Shown here: positions 27,504-40,000 of the stretch, piece by piece
Layout: the number at the start of each line of letters is the position of its first letter
Position numbering within the stretch: position 1 is the first letter of the stretch
From: Hydractinia symbiolongicarpus
Lineage: Eukaryota; Cnidaria; Hydrozoa; Anthoathecata; Hydractiniidae
DNA: 64,000 nucleotides
Reading direction: 5' to 3'
Assembly (NCBI RefSeq): GCF_029227915.1
Contig: NC_079882.1
Coordinates: 32,170,001-32,234,000, forward strand
Notes under the pieces: generated by a model
The model's input: the letters and a program-made list of their open reading frames with translations, nothing else
Databases searched by the model: none
What the model was told of the DNA's origin: nothing
Program-made: the position numbers and the translations under genes

Positions 27504-29527
27504 CGTTCTGGAAATGAGTTTACTCCCTGGGTACTTTCTTTGTATTCTTTTGACTATACGGGCCGAGTCCGGGATTTACGGGAAATCGCAGATTTTCGTT
27601 TGCCGGCGATTAAACTGCTTTTATTCAGTGTCTCATCAAAAATGAATACATTCTCGAAAACTACAAGTCTCGTGCGTTTTAGTGGTGAAATAATAATTTA
27701 AAAAATCGTTTGGGAAGTGAGTTTACTCCCTGGATACTTTCTTTGTATACTTTTGACTACACGGCCAAGCCCGGGATTTACGGGAAATCGCGGGTTTTCG
27801 TTTGCCGGCGATTAAACTTCTTTTATTCAGCGTCTCATCAAAAATGAAAACATTTTTACAAACTACAAGTCTTATGCGTTTTAGTGGTGAAAAAATAATT
27901 TAAAAAATCGTTCTGGAAATGAGTTTACTCCCTGGGTACTTTCTTTGTATACTTTTGACTATACGGGCCGAGTCCAGGATTTACGGGAAATCGCAGGTTT
28001 CCGTTTGCCGGCGATTAAACTTCTTTTATTCAGCGTCTCATCAAAAATGAAAACATTTTTAAAAACTACAAGTCTCATGCGTTTTAGTGGTAAAAAGTAA
28101 TTTAAAAAATCGTTCGGGAAATGAGTTTACTCCCTGGGTACTTTCTTTGTATACTTTTGACTATACGGGCTAAGCCCGGGATTTACGGGAAATCGCAGGT
28201 TTTCGTTTGCCGGCGATTAAACTTCTTTTATTCAGCGTCTCATCTAAAATGAAAACATTTTTGAAAACTACAAATCTCATGCGTTTTAGTGGTGAAAAAA
28301 TAATTTAAAAAATCGTTCGGAAAATGAGTTTACTCCCTGGGTACTTTCTTTGTATACTTTTGACTATACGGGCCAAGCCGGGATTTACGGGAAATCGCGG
28401 GTTTTCGTTTGCCGGCGATTAAACTTCTTTTATTCAGCGTCTCATCAAAAATGAAAACATTTTTAAAAACTACAAGTCTTATGCGTTTTAGTGGTGAAAA
28501 AACAATTTAAAACATCGTTCTGGAAATGAGTTTACTCCCTGGGTACTTTCTTTGTATTCTTTTGACTATACGGGCCGAGTCCGGGATTTACGGGAAATCG
28601 CAGATTTTCGTTTGCCGGCGATTAAACTGCTTTTATTCAGCGTCTCATCAAAAATGAATACATTCTTGAAAACTACAAGTCTCGTGCGTTTTAGTGGTGA
28701 AATAATAATTTAAAAAATCGTTTGGGAAGTGAGTTTACTCCCTGGGTACTTTCTTTGTATACTTTTGACTACACGGCCAAGCCCGGGATTTACGGGAAAT
28801 CGCGGGTTTTCGTTTGCCGGCGATTAAACTTCTTTTATTCAGCGTCTCATCAAAAATGAAAACATTTTTACAAACTACAAGTCTTATGCGTTTTAGTGGT
28901 GAAAAAATAATTTAAAAAATCGTTCTGGAAATGAGTTTACTCCCTGGGTACTTTCTTTGTATACTTTTGACTATACGGGCCGAGTCCAGGATTTACGGGA
29001 AATCGCAGGTTTCCGTTTGCCGGCGATTAAACTTCTTTTATTCAGCGTCTCATCAAGAATGAAAACATTTTTAAAAACTACAAGTCTCATGCGTTTTAGT
29101 GGTAAAAAGTAATTTAAAAAATCGTTCGGGAAATGAGTTTACTCCCTGGGTACTTTCTTTGTATACTTTTGACTATACGGGCTAAGCCCGGGATTTACGG
29201 GAAATCGCAGGTTTTCGTTTGCCGGCGATTAAACTTCTTTTATTCAGCGTCTCATCTAAAATGAAAACATTTTTGAAAACTACAAGTCTCATGCGTTTTA
29301 GTGGTGAAAAAATAATTTAAAAAATCGTTCGGAAAATGAGTTTACTCCCTGGGTACTTTCTTTGTATACTTTTGACTATACGGGCCAAGCCGGGATTTAC
29401 GGGAAATCGCGGGTTTTCGTTTGCCGGCGATTAAACTTCTTTTATTCAGCGTCTCATCAAAAATGAAAACATTTTTAAAAACTACAAGTCTTATACGTTT
29501 TAGTGGTGAAAAGATAATTTAAAAAAT
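27504..29527 (+). repeat. 1,012-bp pentamer HOR, two copies
   Basis: Units beginning after the private junction AACAATTTAAAACATCG start at 27,504 and 28,516, an offset of 1,012 bp (five monomers). They share ATGAATACATTC, GGGAAGTGAGTTTAC, TGACTACACGGCC, TTTTTACAAACTAC and CAGGTTTCCGTTTG. The same marker set returns at about 34.18-34.77 and 35.8-36.4 kb, linking this unit to the 8-mer there. The right boundary is approximate. Confidence 0.82.
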
Positions 29528-32500
29528 CGTTCTGGAAATGAGTTTACTCACAGGGTACTTTCATTGTATACATTCGACTATACGGGCCAAGCCCGGGATT
29601 TACGGAAAATCGCGGGTTTTCGTTTTCCGGCGATTAAACCTCTTTCATTAAGCGTCTCATCAAAAATGAAAACATTTTTGAAAACTACAAGTCTCATGCG
29701 TTTTAGTGGTGAAAAAATAATTTAAAAAATCGTTCTGGAAATGAGTTTACTCCCTGGGTACTTTCTTTGTATTCTTTTGACTATACGGGCCGAGTCCGGG
29801 ATTTACGGGAAATCGCAGATTTTCGTTTGCCGGCGATTAAACTGCTTTTATTCAGCGTTTCATCAAAAATGAATACATTCTTGAAAACTACAAGTCTCGT
29901 GCGTTTTAGTGGTGAAATAATAATTTAAAAAATCGTTTGGGAAGTGAGTTTACTCCCTGGGTACTTTCTTTGTATACTTTTGACTACACGGCCAAGCCGG
30001 GATTTACGGGAAATCGCGGGTTTTCGTTTGCCGGCGATTAAACTTCTTTTATTCAGCGTCTCATCAAAAATGAAAACATTTTTAAAAACTACAAGTCTTA
30101 TACGTTTTAGTGGTGAAAAGATAATTTAAAAAATCGTTCTGGAAATGAGTTTACTCACAGGGTACTTTCATTGTATACATTCGACTATACGGGCCAAGCC
30201 CGGGATTTACGGAAAATCGCGGGTTTTCGTTTTCCGGCGATTAAACCTCTTTCATTAAGCGTCTCATCAAAAATGAAAACATTTTTGAAAACTACAAGTC
30301 TCATGCGTTTTAGTGGTGAAAAAATAATTTAAAAAATCGTTCTGGAAATGAGTTTACTCCCTGGGTACTTTCTTTATATACTTTTGACTATACGGGCCGA
30401 GTCCGGGATTTAGGGAAATCGCCGGTTTTCGTTTGCCGGCGATTAAACTGCTTTTTTTCAGCGTCTCATCAAAAATTAAAACATTTTTGAAAACTACAAG
30501 TCTCATGCGTTTTAGTGGTGAAAAAGTAATTTAAAAAATCGTTCGGGAAATGAGTTTACACCCTGGGTACTTTCTTTGTATACTTTTGACTATACGGGCC
30601 AAGCCCGGGATTTACGGGAAATCGCGGGTTTTCGTTTGCCGGCGATTAAACTTCTTTTATTCAGCGTCTCATCAAAAATGAAAACATTTTTAAAAACTAC
30701 AAGTTTTATGCGTTTTAGTGGTGAAAAAATAATTTAAAAAATCGTTCTTGAAATGAGTTTACTCCCTGGGTACTTTCTTTGTATATATTCGACTATACGG
30801 GCCAAGCCCCGGATTTACGGGAAAACGCGGGATTTCGTTTGCCAGCGATTAAACTGCTTTTATTCAGCGTCTCATCAAAAATGAAAACATTCTGGAAAAT
30901 TACAAGTCTCAAGCGTTTTAGTGGTGAAATAATAATTTAAAAAATCGTTTGGGAAATGAGTTTACTCCCTGGGTACTTTCTTTGTATACTTTTGACTATA
31001 CGGGCCGAGTACGGGATTTACGGGAAATCGCAGGTTTTCGTTTGCCGGCGATTAAACTTCTTTTATTCAGCGTCTCATCAAAAATGAAAACATTTTTGGA
31101 AACTACAAGTCTCATGCGTCTTAGTGGTAAAAATATAATTTAAAAAATCGTTAGGGAAATGAGTTTACTCACTGGGTACTTTCCTTGTATTCTTTTAACT
31201 ATACGCGCCGAGACCGGGATTTACGGGAAATCGCAGGTTTTCGTTTGCCGGCGATTAAACTTCTTTTATTCAGCGTCTCATCAAAAATGAAAACATTTTT
31301 GAAAACTACAAGTCTCATGCGTCTTAGTGGTGAAAAAATAATTTAAAAAATCGTTTGGGAAATGAGTTTACTCCCTGGGTACTTTCTTTGTATACTTTTG
31401 ACTATACGGGCCGAGTCCAGGATTTACGGGAAATCGCAGGTTTTCGTTTGCCGGCGATTAAACTTCTTTTATTCAGCGTCTCATCAAAAATAAAAACATT
31501 TTTGAAAACTACAAGTCTCATGCGTTTTAGTGGTGAAAAAATAATTTAAAAAATCGTTCGGGAAATGAGTATACACCCTGGGTACTTTCTTTGTATACTA
31601 TTGACTCTACGGGCCGAGTCCGGGATTTACGGGAAATCGCAGGTTTTCGTTTGCCGGCGATTAAACTTCTTTTATTCAGCGTCTCATCAAAAATGAAAAA
31701 TTTTTTTAAAACTACAAGTCTTATGCGTTTTTGTGGTGAAAAAATAATTTAAAAAATCGTTCTGGAAATGAGTTTACTCCCTGGGTACTTTCTTTGTATA
31801 CTTTTGACTATACGGGCCGAGTCCGGGATTTACGGGAAATCGCAGGTTTTCGTTTGCCGGCGATTAAACTGCTTTTATTCAGCGTCTCATCAAAAATGAA
31901 AGCATTCTTGAAAACTACAAGTCTCGTGCGTTTTAGTGGTGAAATAATAATTTAAAAAATCGTTTGGGAAATGAGTTTACTCCCTGGGTACTTTCTTAGT
32001 ATACTTTTGACTATACGGGCCGAGTACGGGATTTACGGGAAATCGCAGGTTTTCGTTTGCCGGCGATTAAACTTCTTTTATTCAGCGTCTCATCAAAAAT
32101 GAAAACATTTTTGGAAACTACAAGTCTCATGCGTCTTAGTGGTGAAAATATAATTTAAAAAATCGTTAGGGAAATGAGTTTACTCACTGGGTACTTTCCT
32201 TGTATTCTTTTAACTATACGCGCCGAGACCGGGATTTACGGGAAATCGCAGGTTTTCGTTTGCCGGCGATTAAACTTCTTTTATTCAGCGTCTCATCAAA
32301 AATGAAAACATTTTTGAAAACTACAAGTCTCATGCGTCTTAGTGGTGAAAAAATAATTTAAAAAATCGTTTGGGAAATGAGTTTACTCCCTGGGTACTTT
32401 CTTTGTATACTTTTGACTATACGGGCCGAGTCCAGGATTTACGGGAAATCGCAGGTTTTCGTTTGCCGGCGATTAAACTTCTTTTATTCAGCGTCTCAGC

Positions 32501-33178
32501 AAAAATGAAAACATTTTTGAAAACTACAAGTCTCATGCGTTTTAGTGGTGAAAAAATAATTTAAAAAATCGTTCGGGAAATGAGTATACACCCTGGGTAC
32601 TTTCTTTGTATACTATTGACTCTACGGGCCGAGTCCGGGATTTACGGGAAATCGCAGGTTTTCGTTTGCCGGCGATTAAACTTCTTTTATTCAGCGTCTC
32701 ATCAAAAATGAAAAATTTTTTAAAAACTACAAGTCTTATGCGTTTTAGTGGTGAAAAAATAATTTAAAAAATCGTTCTGGAAATGAGTTTACTCCCTGGG
32801 TACTTTCTTTGTATACTTTTGACTATACGGGCCGAGTCCGGGATTTACGGGAAATCGCAGGTTTTCGTTTGCCGGCGATTAAACTGCTTTTATTCAGCGT
32901 CTCATCAAAAATGAAAGCATTCTTGAAAACTACAAGTCTCGTGCGTTTTAGTGGTGAAAAAATAATTTAAAAATCGTTAGGGAAATGAGTTTACTCACTG
33001 GGTACTTTCCTTGTATTCTTTTAACTATACGCGCCGAGGCCGGGATTTACGGGAAATCGCAGGTTTTCGTTTGCCGGCGATTAAACTTCTTTTATTCAGC
33101 GTGTCATCAAAAATGAAAACATTTTTGAAAACTACAAGTCTCATGCGTCTTAGTGGTGAAAAAATAATTTAAAAAATC

Positions 33179-34801
33179 GTTTGGGAAATGAGTTTACTCC
33201 CTGGGTACTTTCTTTGTATACTTTTGACTATACGGGCCGAGTCCAGGATTTACGGGAAATCGCAGGTTTTCGTTTGCCGGCGATTAAACTTCTTTTATTC
33301 AGCGTCTCATCAAAAATGAAAAATTTTTTAAAAACTACAAGTCTTATGCGTTTTAGGGGTGAAAAAATAATTTAAAAAATCGTTCTGGAAATGAGTTTAC
33401 TCCCTGGGTACTTTCTTTGTATACTTTTGACTATACGGGCCGAGTCCGGGATTTACGGGAAATCGCAGGTTTTCGTTTGCCGTCGATTAAACTTCTTTTA
33501 TTCAGCGTCTCATCAAAAATGAAAACATTGTTGAAAACTACAAGTCTCATGCGTTTTAGTGGTGAAATAATAATTTAAAAAATCGTTCGGGAAATGAGTT
33601 TACTCCCTGGGTACTTTCTTTGTATACTTTTGACTATACGGGCCGAGTCCGGGATTTACGGGAAATCGGAGATTTTCGTTTGCCGGCGATTAAACTGCTT
33701 TTATTCAGCGTCTCATCAAAAATGAAAGCATTCTTGAAAACTACAAGTCTCGTGCGTTTTAGTGGTGAAATAATAATTTAAAAAATCGTTTGGGAAATGA
33801 GTTTACTCCCTGGGTACTTTCTTTGTATACTTTTGACTATACGGGCCGAGTCCAGGATTTACGGGAAATCGCGGGTTTTCGTTTGCCGGCGATTAAACTT
33901 CTTTTATTCAGCGTCTCATCCAAAATGAAAACATTTTTAAAAACTACAAGTCTTATGCGTTTTAGTGGTGAAAAAATAATTTAAAAAATCGTTCTGGAAA
34001 TGAGTTTTCTCCCTGGGTACTTTCTTTGTATTCTTTTGACTATACGGGCCGAGTCCGGGATTTACGGGAAATCGCAGATTTTCGTTTGCCGGCGATTAAA
34101 CTTCTTTTATTCAGCGTCTCATCAAAAATGAAAACATTTTTGAAAACTACAAGTCTTATGCGTTTTAGTGATGAAAAAACAATTTAAAACATCGTTCTGG
34201 AAATGAGTTTACTCCCTGGGTACTTTCTTTGTATTCTTTTGACTATACGGGCCGAGTCCGGGATTTACGGGAAATCGCAGATTTTTGTTTGCCGGCGATT
34301 AAACTGCTTTTATTCAGCGTCTCATCAAAAATGAATACATTCTTGAAAACTACAAGTCTCGTGCGTTTTAGTGGTGAAATAATAATTTAAAAAATCGTTT
34401 GGGAAGTGAGTTTACTCCCTGGGTACTTTCTTTGTATACTTTTGACTACACGGCCAAGCCCGGGATTTACGGGAAATCGCGGGTTTTCGTTTGCCGGCGA
34501 TTAAACTTCTTTTATTCAGCGTCTCATCAAAAATGAAAACATTTTTACAAACTACAAGTCTTATGCGTTTTAGTGGTGAAAAAATAATTTAAAAAATCGT
34601 TCTGGAAATGAGTTTACTCCCTGGGTACTTTCTTTGTATACTTTTGACTATACGGGCCGAGTCCAGGATTTACGGGAAATCGCAGGTTTCCGTTTGCCGG
34701 CGATTAAACTTCTTTTATTCAGCGTCTCATCAAAAATGAAAACATTTTTAAAAACTACAAGTCTCATGCGTCTTAGTGGTGAAAAAATAATTTAAAAAAT
34801 C
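33179..34801 (+). repeat. 8-monomer HOR, copy 1 (1,623 bp)
   Basis: Eight monomers repeated directly at 34,802 with a period of exactly 1,623 bp. Shared private variants include GAAAAATTTTTTAAAAAC, GCGTTTTAGGGGTG, TTTGCCGTCGATT, AACATTGTTGAAAAC, CTCATCCAAAATG, GAGTTTTCTCCCTGG, TTTTAGTGATGAAAAAAC and AATTTAAAACATCG. Differences between copies are very few (for example AATCGGAGATTTTC in copy 1 against AATCGCAGATTTTC in copy 2), so the duplication is recent. Confidence 0.92.
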
Positions 34802-36423
34802 GTTTGGGAAATGAGTTTACTCCCTGGGTACTTTCTTTGTATACTTTTGACTATACGGGCCGAGTCCAGGATTTACGGGAAATCGCAGGTTTTCGTTTGC
34901 CGGCGATTAAACTTCTTTTATTCAGCGTCTCATCAAAAATGAAAAATTTTTTAAAAACTACAAGTCTTATGCGTTTTAGGGGTGAAAAAATAATTTAAAA
35001 AATCGTTCTGGAAATGAGTTTACTCCCTGGGTACTTTCTTTGTATACTTTTGACTATACGGGCCGAGTCCGGGATTTACGGGAAATCGCAGGTTTTCGTT
35101 TGCCGTCGATTAAACTTCTTTTATTCAGCGTCTCATCAAAAATGAAAACATTGTTGAAAACTACAAGTCTCATGCGTTTTAGTGGTGAAATAATAATTTA
35201 AAAAATCGTTCGGGAAATGAGTTTACTCCCTGGGTACTTTCTTTGTATACTTTTGACTATACGGGCCGAGTCCGGGATTTACGGGAAATCGCAGATTTTC
35301 GTTTGCCGGCGATTAAACTGCTTTTATTCAGCGTCTCATCAAAAATGAAAGCATTCTTGAAAACTACAAGTCTCGTGCGTTTTAGTGGTGAAATAATAAT
35401 TTAAAAAATCGTTTGGGAAATGAGTTTACTCCCTGGGTACTTTCTTTGTATACTTTTGACTATACGGGCCGAGTCCAGGATTTACGGGAAATCGCGGGTT
35501 TTCGTTTGCCGGCGATTAAACTTCTTTTATTCAGCGTCTCATCCAAAATGAAAACATTTTTAAAAACTACAAGTCTTATGCGTTTTAGTGGTGAAAAAAT
35601 AATTTAAAAAATCGTTCTGGAAATGAGTTTTCTCCCTGGGTACTTTCTTTGTATTCTTTTGACTATACGGGCCGAGTCCGGGATTTACGGGAAATCGCAG
35701 ATTTTCGTTTGCCGGCGATTAAACTTCTTTTATTCAGCGTCTCATCAAAAATGAAAACATTTTTGAAAACTACAAGTCTTATGCGTTTTAGTGATGAAAA
35801 AACAATTTAAAACATCGTTCTGGAAATGAGTTTACTCCCTGGGTACTTTCTTTGTATTCTTTTGACTATACGGGCCGAGTCCGGGATTTACGGGAAATCG
35901 CAGATTTTTGTTTGCCGGCGATTAAACTGCTTTTATTCAGCGTCTCATCAAAAATGAATACATTCTTGAAAACTACAAGTCTCGTGCGTTTTAGTGGTGA
36001 AATAATAATTTAAAAAATCGTTTGGGAAGTGAGTTTACTCCCTGGGTACTTTCTTTGTATACTTTTGACTACACGGCCAAGCCCGGGATTTACGGGAAAT
36101 CGCGGGTTTTCGTTTGCCGGCGATTAAACTTCTTTTATTCAGCGTCTCATCAAAAATGAAAACATTTTTACAAACTACAAGTCTTATGCGTTTTAGTGGT
36201 GAAAAAATAATTTAAAAAATCGTTCTGGAAATGAGTTTACTCCCTGGGTACTTTCTTTGTATACTTTTGACTATACGGGCCGAGTCCAGGATTTACGGGA
36301 AATCGCAGGTTTCCGTTTGCCGGCGATTAAACTTCTTTTATTCAGCGTCTCATCAAAAATGAAAACATTTTTAAAAACTACAAGTCTCATGCGTTTTAGT
36401 GGTAAAAAGTAATTTAAAAAATC
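34802..36423 (+). repeat. 8-monomer HOR, copy 2
   Basis: Tandem partner of 33,179-34,801. The last monomer switches near 36,393 from the expected GCGTCTTAGTGGTGAAAAAATAA ending to a GCGTTTTAGTGGTAAAAAGTAA ending. The right crossover therefore fell inside a monomer, in the CAAGTCTCATGCG region. Confidence 0.9.
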
Positions 36424-37029
36424 GTTCGGGAAATGAGTTTACTCCCTGGGTACTTTCTTTGTATACTTTTGACTATACGGGCTAAGCCCGGGATTTACGG
36501 GAAATCGCAGGTTTTCGTTTGCCGGCGATTAAACTTCTTTTATTCAGCGTCTCATATAAAATGAAAACATTTTTGAAAACTACAAGTCTCATGCGTTTTA
36601 GTGGTGAAAAAATAATTTAAAAAATCGTTCGGAAAATGAGTTTACTCCCTTGGTACTTTCTTTGTATACTTTTGACTATACGGGCCAAGCCGGGATTTAC
36701 GGGAAATCGCGGGTTTTCGTTTGCCGGCGATTAAACTTCTTTTATTCAGCGTCTCATCAAAAATGAAAACATTTTTAAAAACTACAAGTCTTATACGTTT
36801 TAGTGGTGAAAAGATAATTTAAAAAATCGTTCTGGAAATGAGTTTACTCACAGGGTACTTTCATTGTATACATTCGACTATACGGGCCAAGCCCGGGATT
36901 TACGGAAAATCGCGGGTTTTCGTTTTCCGGCGATTAAACCTCTTTCATTAAGCGTCTCATCAAAAATGAAAACATTTTTGAAAACTACAAGTCTCATGCG
37001 TTTTAGTGGTGAAAAAAAATTTAAAAAAT

Positions 37030-40000
37030 CGTTCGGGAAATGAGTTTACTCCCTGGGTACTTTCTTTGTATACATTCGACTATACGGGCCAAGCCCCGGA
37101 TTTACGGGAAAACGCGGGATTTCGTTTGCTAGCGATTAAACCTCTTTCATTAGGCGTCTCATCAAATATGAAAACATCTTTGAAAATTACAAGTCTCATG
37201 GGCTTTAGTGGTGAAATAATAATTTAAAAAATCGTTTGGGAAATGAGTTTACTCCCTGGGTACTTTCTTTGTATACTTTTGACTATACGGGCCGAGTACG
37301 GGATTTACGGGAAATCGCAGGTTTTCGTTTGCCGGCGATTAAACTTCTTTTATTCAGCGTGTCATCAAAAATGAAAACATTTTTAAAAACTACAAGTCTC
37401 ATGCGTCTTAGTTGTGAAAAAATAATTTAAAAAATCGTTTGGGAAATGAGTTTACTCCCTGGGTACTTTCTTTGTATACTTTTGACTATACGGGCCGAGT
37501 ACGGGATTTACGGGAAATCGCAGGTTTTCGTTTGCCGGCGATTAAACATCTTTTATTCAGCGTCTCATCAAAAATGAAAACATTTTTGAAAACTACAAGT
37601 CTCATGCGTTTTAGTGGTGAAAAAATAATTTAAAAAATCGTTCGGGAAATGAGTCTACACCCTGGGTACTTTCTTTGTATACTATTGACTATACGGGCCG
37701 AGTCCGGGATTTACGGGAAATCGCAGGTTTTCGTTTGCCGGCAATTAAACTTCTTTTATTCAGCGTCTCATTAAAAATGAAAACATTTTTAAAAACTACG
37801 AGTCTTATGCGTTTTAGTGGTGAAAAAATAATTTAAAAAATCGTTCTGGAAATGAGTTTACTCCCTGGGTACTTTCTTTGTATACTTTTGACTATACGGG
37901 CTAAGCCCGGGATTTACGGGAAATCGCAGGTTTTCGTTTGCCGGCGATTAAACTTCTTTTATTCAGCGTCTCATCAAAAATGAAAACATTTTTAAAAACT
38001 ACAAGTCTTATGCGTTTTAGTGGTGAAAAGATAATATAAAAAATCGGTCTGGAAATGAGTTTACTCACAGGGTACTTTCATTGTATACATTCGACTATAC
38101 GGGCCAAGCCCGGGATTTACGGAAAATCGCGGGTTTTCGTTTTCCGGCGATTAAACCTCTTTCATTAAGCGTCTCATCAAAAATGAAAACATTTTTGAAA
38201 ACTACAAGTCTCATGCGTTTTAGTGGTGAAAAAAAATTTAAAAAATCGTTCGGGAAATGAGTTTACTCCCTGGGTACTTTCTTTGTATACTTTTGACTAT
38301 ACGGGCTAAGCCCGGGATTTACGGGAAATCGCAGGTTTTCGTTTGCCGGCGATTAAACTTCTTTTATTCAGCGTCTCATCAAAAATGAAAACATTTTTAA
38401 AAACTACAAGTCTTATGCGTTTTAGTGGTGAAAAGATAATTTAAAAAATCGTTCTGGAAATGAGTTTACTCACAGGGTACTTTCATTGTATACATTCGAC
38501 TATACGGGCCAAGCCCGGGATTTACGGAAAATCGCGGGTTTTCGTTTTCCGGCGATTAAACCTCTTTCATTAAGCGTCTCATCAAAAATGAAAACATTTT
38601 TAAAAACTACAAGTCTCATGCGTTTTAGTGGTGAAAAAAAATTTAAAAAATCGTTCGGGAAATGAGTTTACTCCCTGGGTACTTTCTTTGTATACATTCG
38701 ACTATACGGGCCAAGCCCCGGATTTCCGGGAAAACGCGGGATTTCGTTTGCCAGCGATTAAACCTCTTTCATTAGGCGTCTCATCAAAAATGAAAACATC
38801 TTTGAAAATTACAAGTCTCATGGGCTTTAGTGGTGAAATAATAATTTAAAAAATCGTTTGGGAAATGAGTTTACTCCCTGGGTACTTTCTTTGTATACTT
38901 TTGACTATACGGGCCGAGTACGGGATTTACGGGAAATCGCAGGTTTTCGTTTGCCGGCGATTAAACTTCTTTTATTCAGCGTCTCATCAAAAATGAAAAC
39001 ATTTTTAAAAACTACAAGTCTCATGCGTCTTAGTGGTGAAAAAATAATTTAAAAAATCGTTTGGGAAATGAGTTTACTCCCTGGGTACTTTCTTTGTATA
39101 CTTTTGACTATACGGGCCGAGTACGGGATTTACGGGAAATCGCAGGTTTTCGTTTGCCGGCGATTAAACATCTTTTATTCAGCGTCTCATCAAAAATGAA
39201 AACATTTTTAAAAACTACAAGTCTCATGCGTTTTAGTGGTGAAAAAATAATTTAAAAAATCGTTCGGGAAATGAGTTTACACCCTGGGTACTTTCTTTGT
39301 ATACTATTGACTATACGGGCCGAGTCCGGGATTTACGGGAAATCGCAGGTTTACGTTTGCCGGCGATTAAACTTCTTTTATTCAGCGTCTCATCAAAAAT
39401 GAAAACATTTTTAAAAACTACAAGTCTTTTGCGTTTTAGTGGTGAAAAAATAATTTAAAAAATCGTTCTGGAAATGAGTTTACTCCCTGGGTACTTTCTT
39501 TGTATACTTTTGACTATACGGGCCGAGTCCGGGATTTACGGGAAATCGCAGGTTTTCGTTTGCCGGCGATTAAACCTCTTTCATTAAGCGTCTCATCAAA
39601 AATGAAAACATTTTTGAAAACTACAAGTCTCATGCGTTTTAGTGGTGAAAAAAAATTTAAAAAATCGTTCGGGAAATGAGTTTACTCCCTGGGTACTTTC
39701 TTTGTATACATTCGACTATACGGGCCAAGCCCCGGATTTACGGGAAAACGCGGGATTTCGTTTGCCAGCGATTAAACCTCTTTCATTAGGCGTCTCATCA
39801 AAAATGAAAATATCTTTGAAAACTACAAGTCTCATGCGTTTTAGTGGTGAAAAAAAATTTAAAAAATCGTTCGGGAAATGAGTTTACTCCCTGGGTACTT
39901 TCTTTGTATACTTTTGACTATACGGGCTAAGCCCGGGATTTACGGGAAATCGCAGGTTTTCGTTTGCCGGCGATTAAACTTCTTTTATTCAGCGTCTCAT

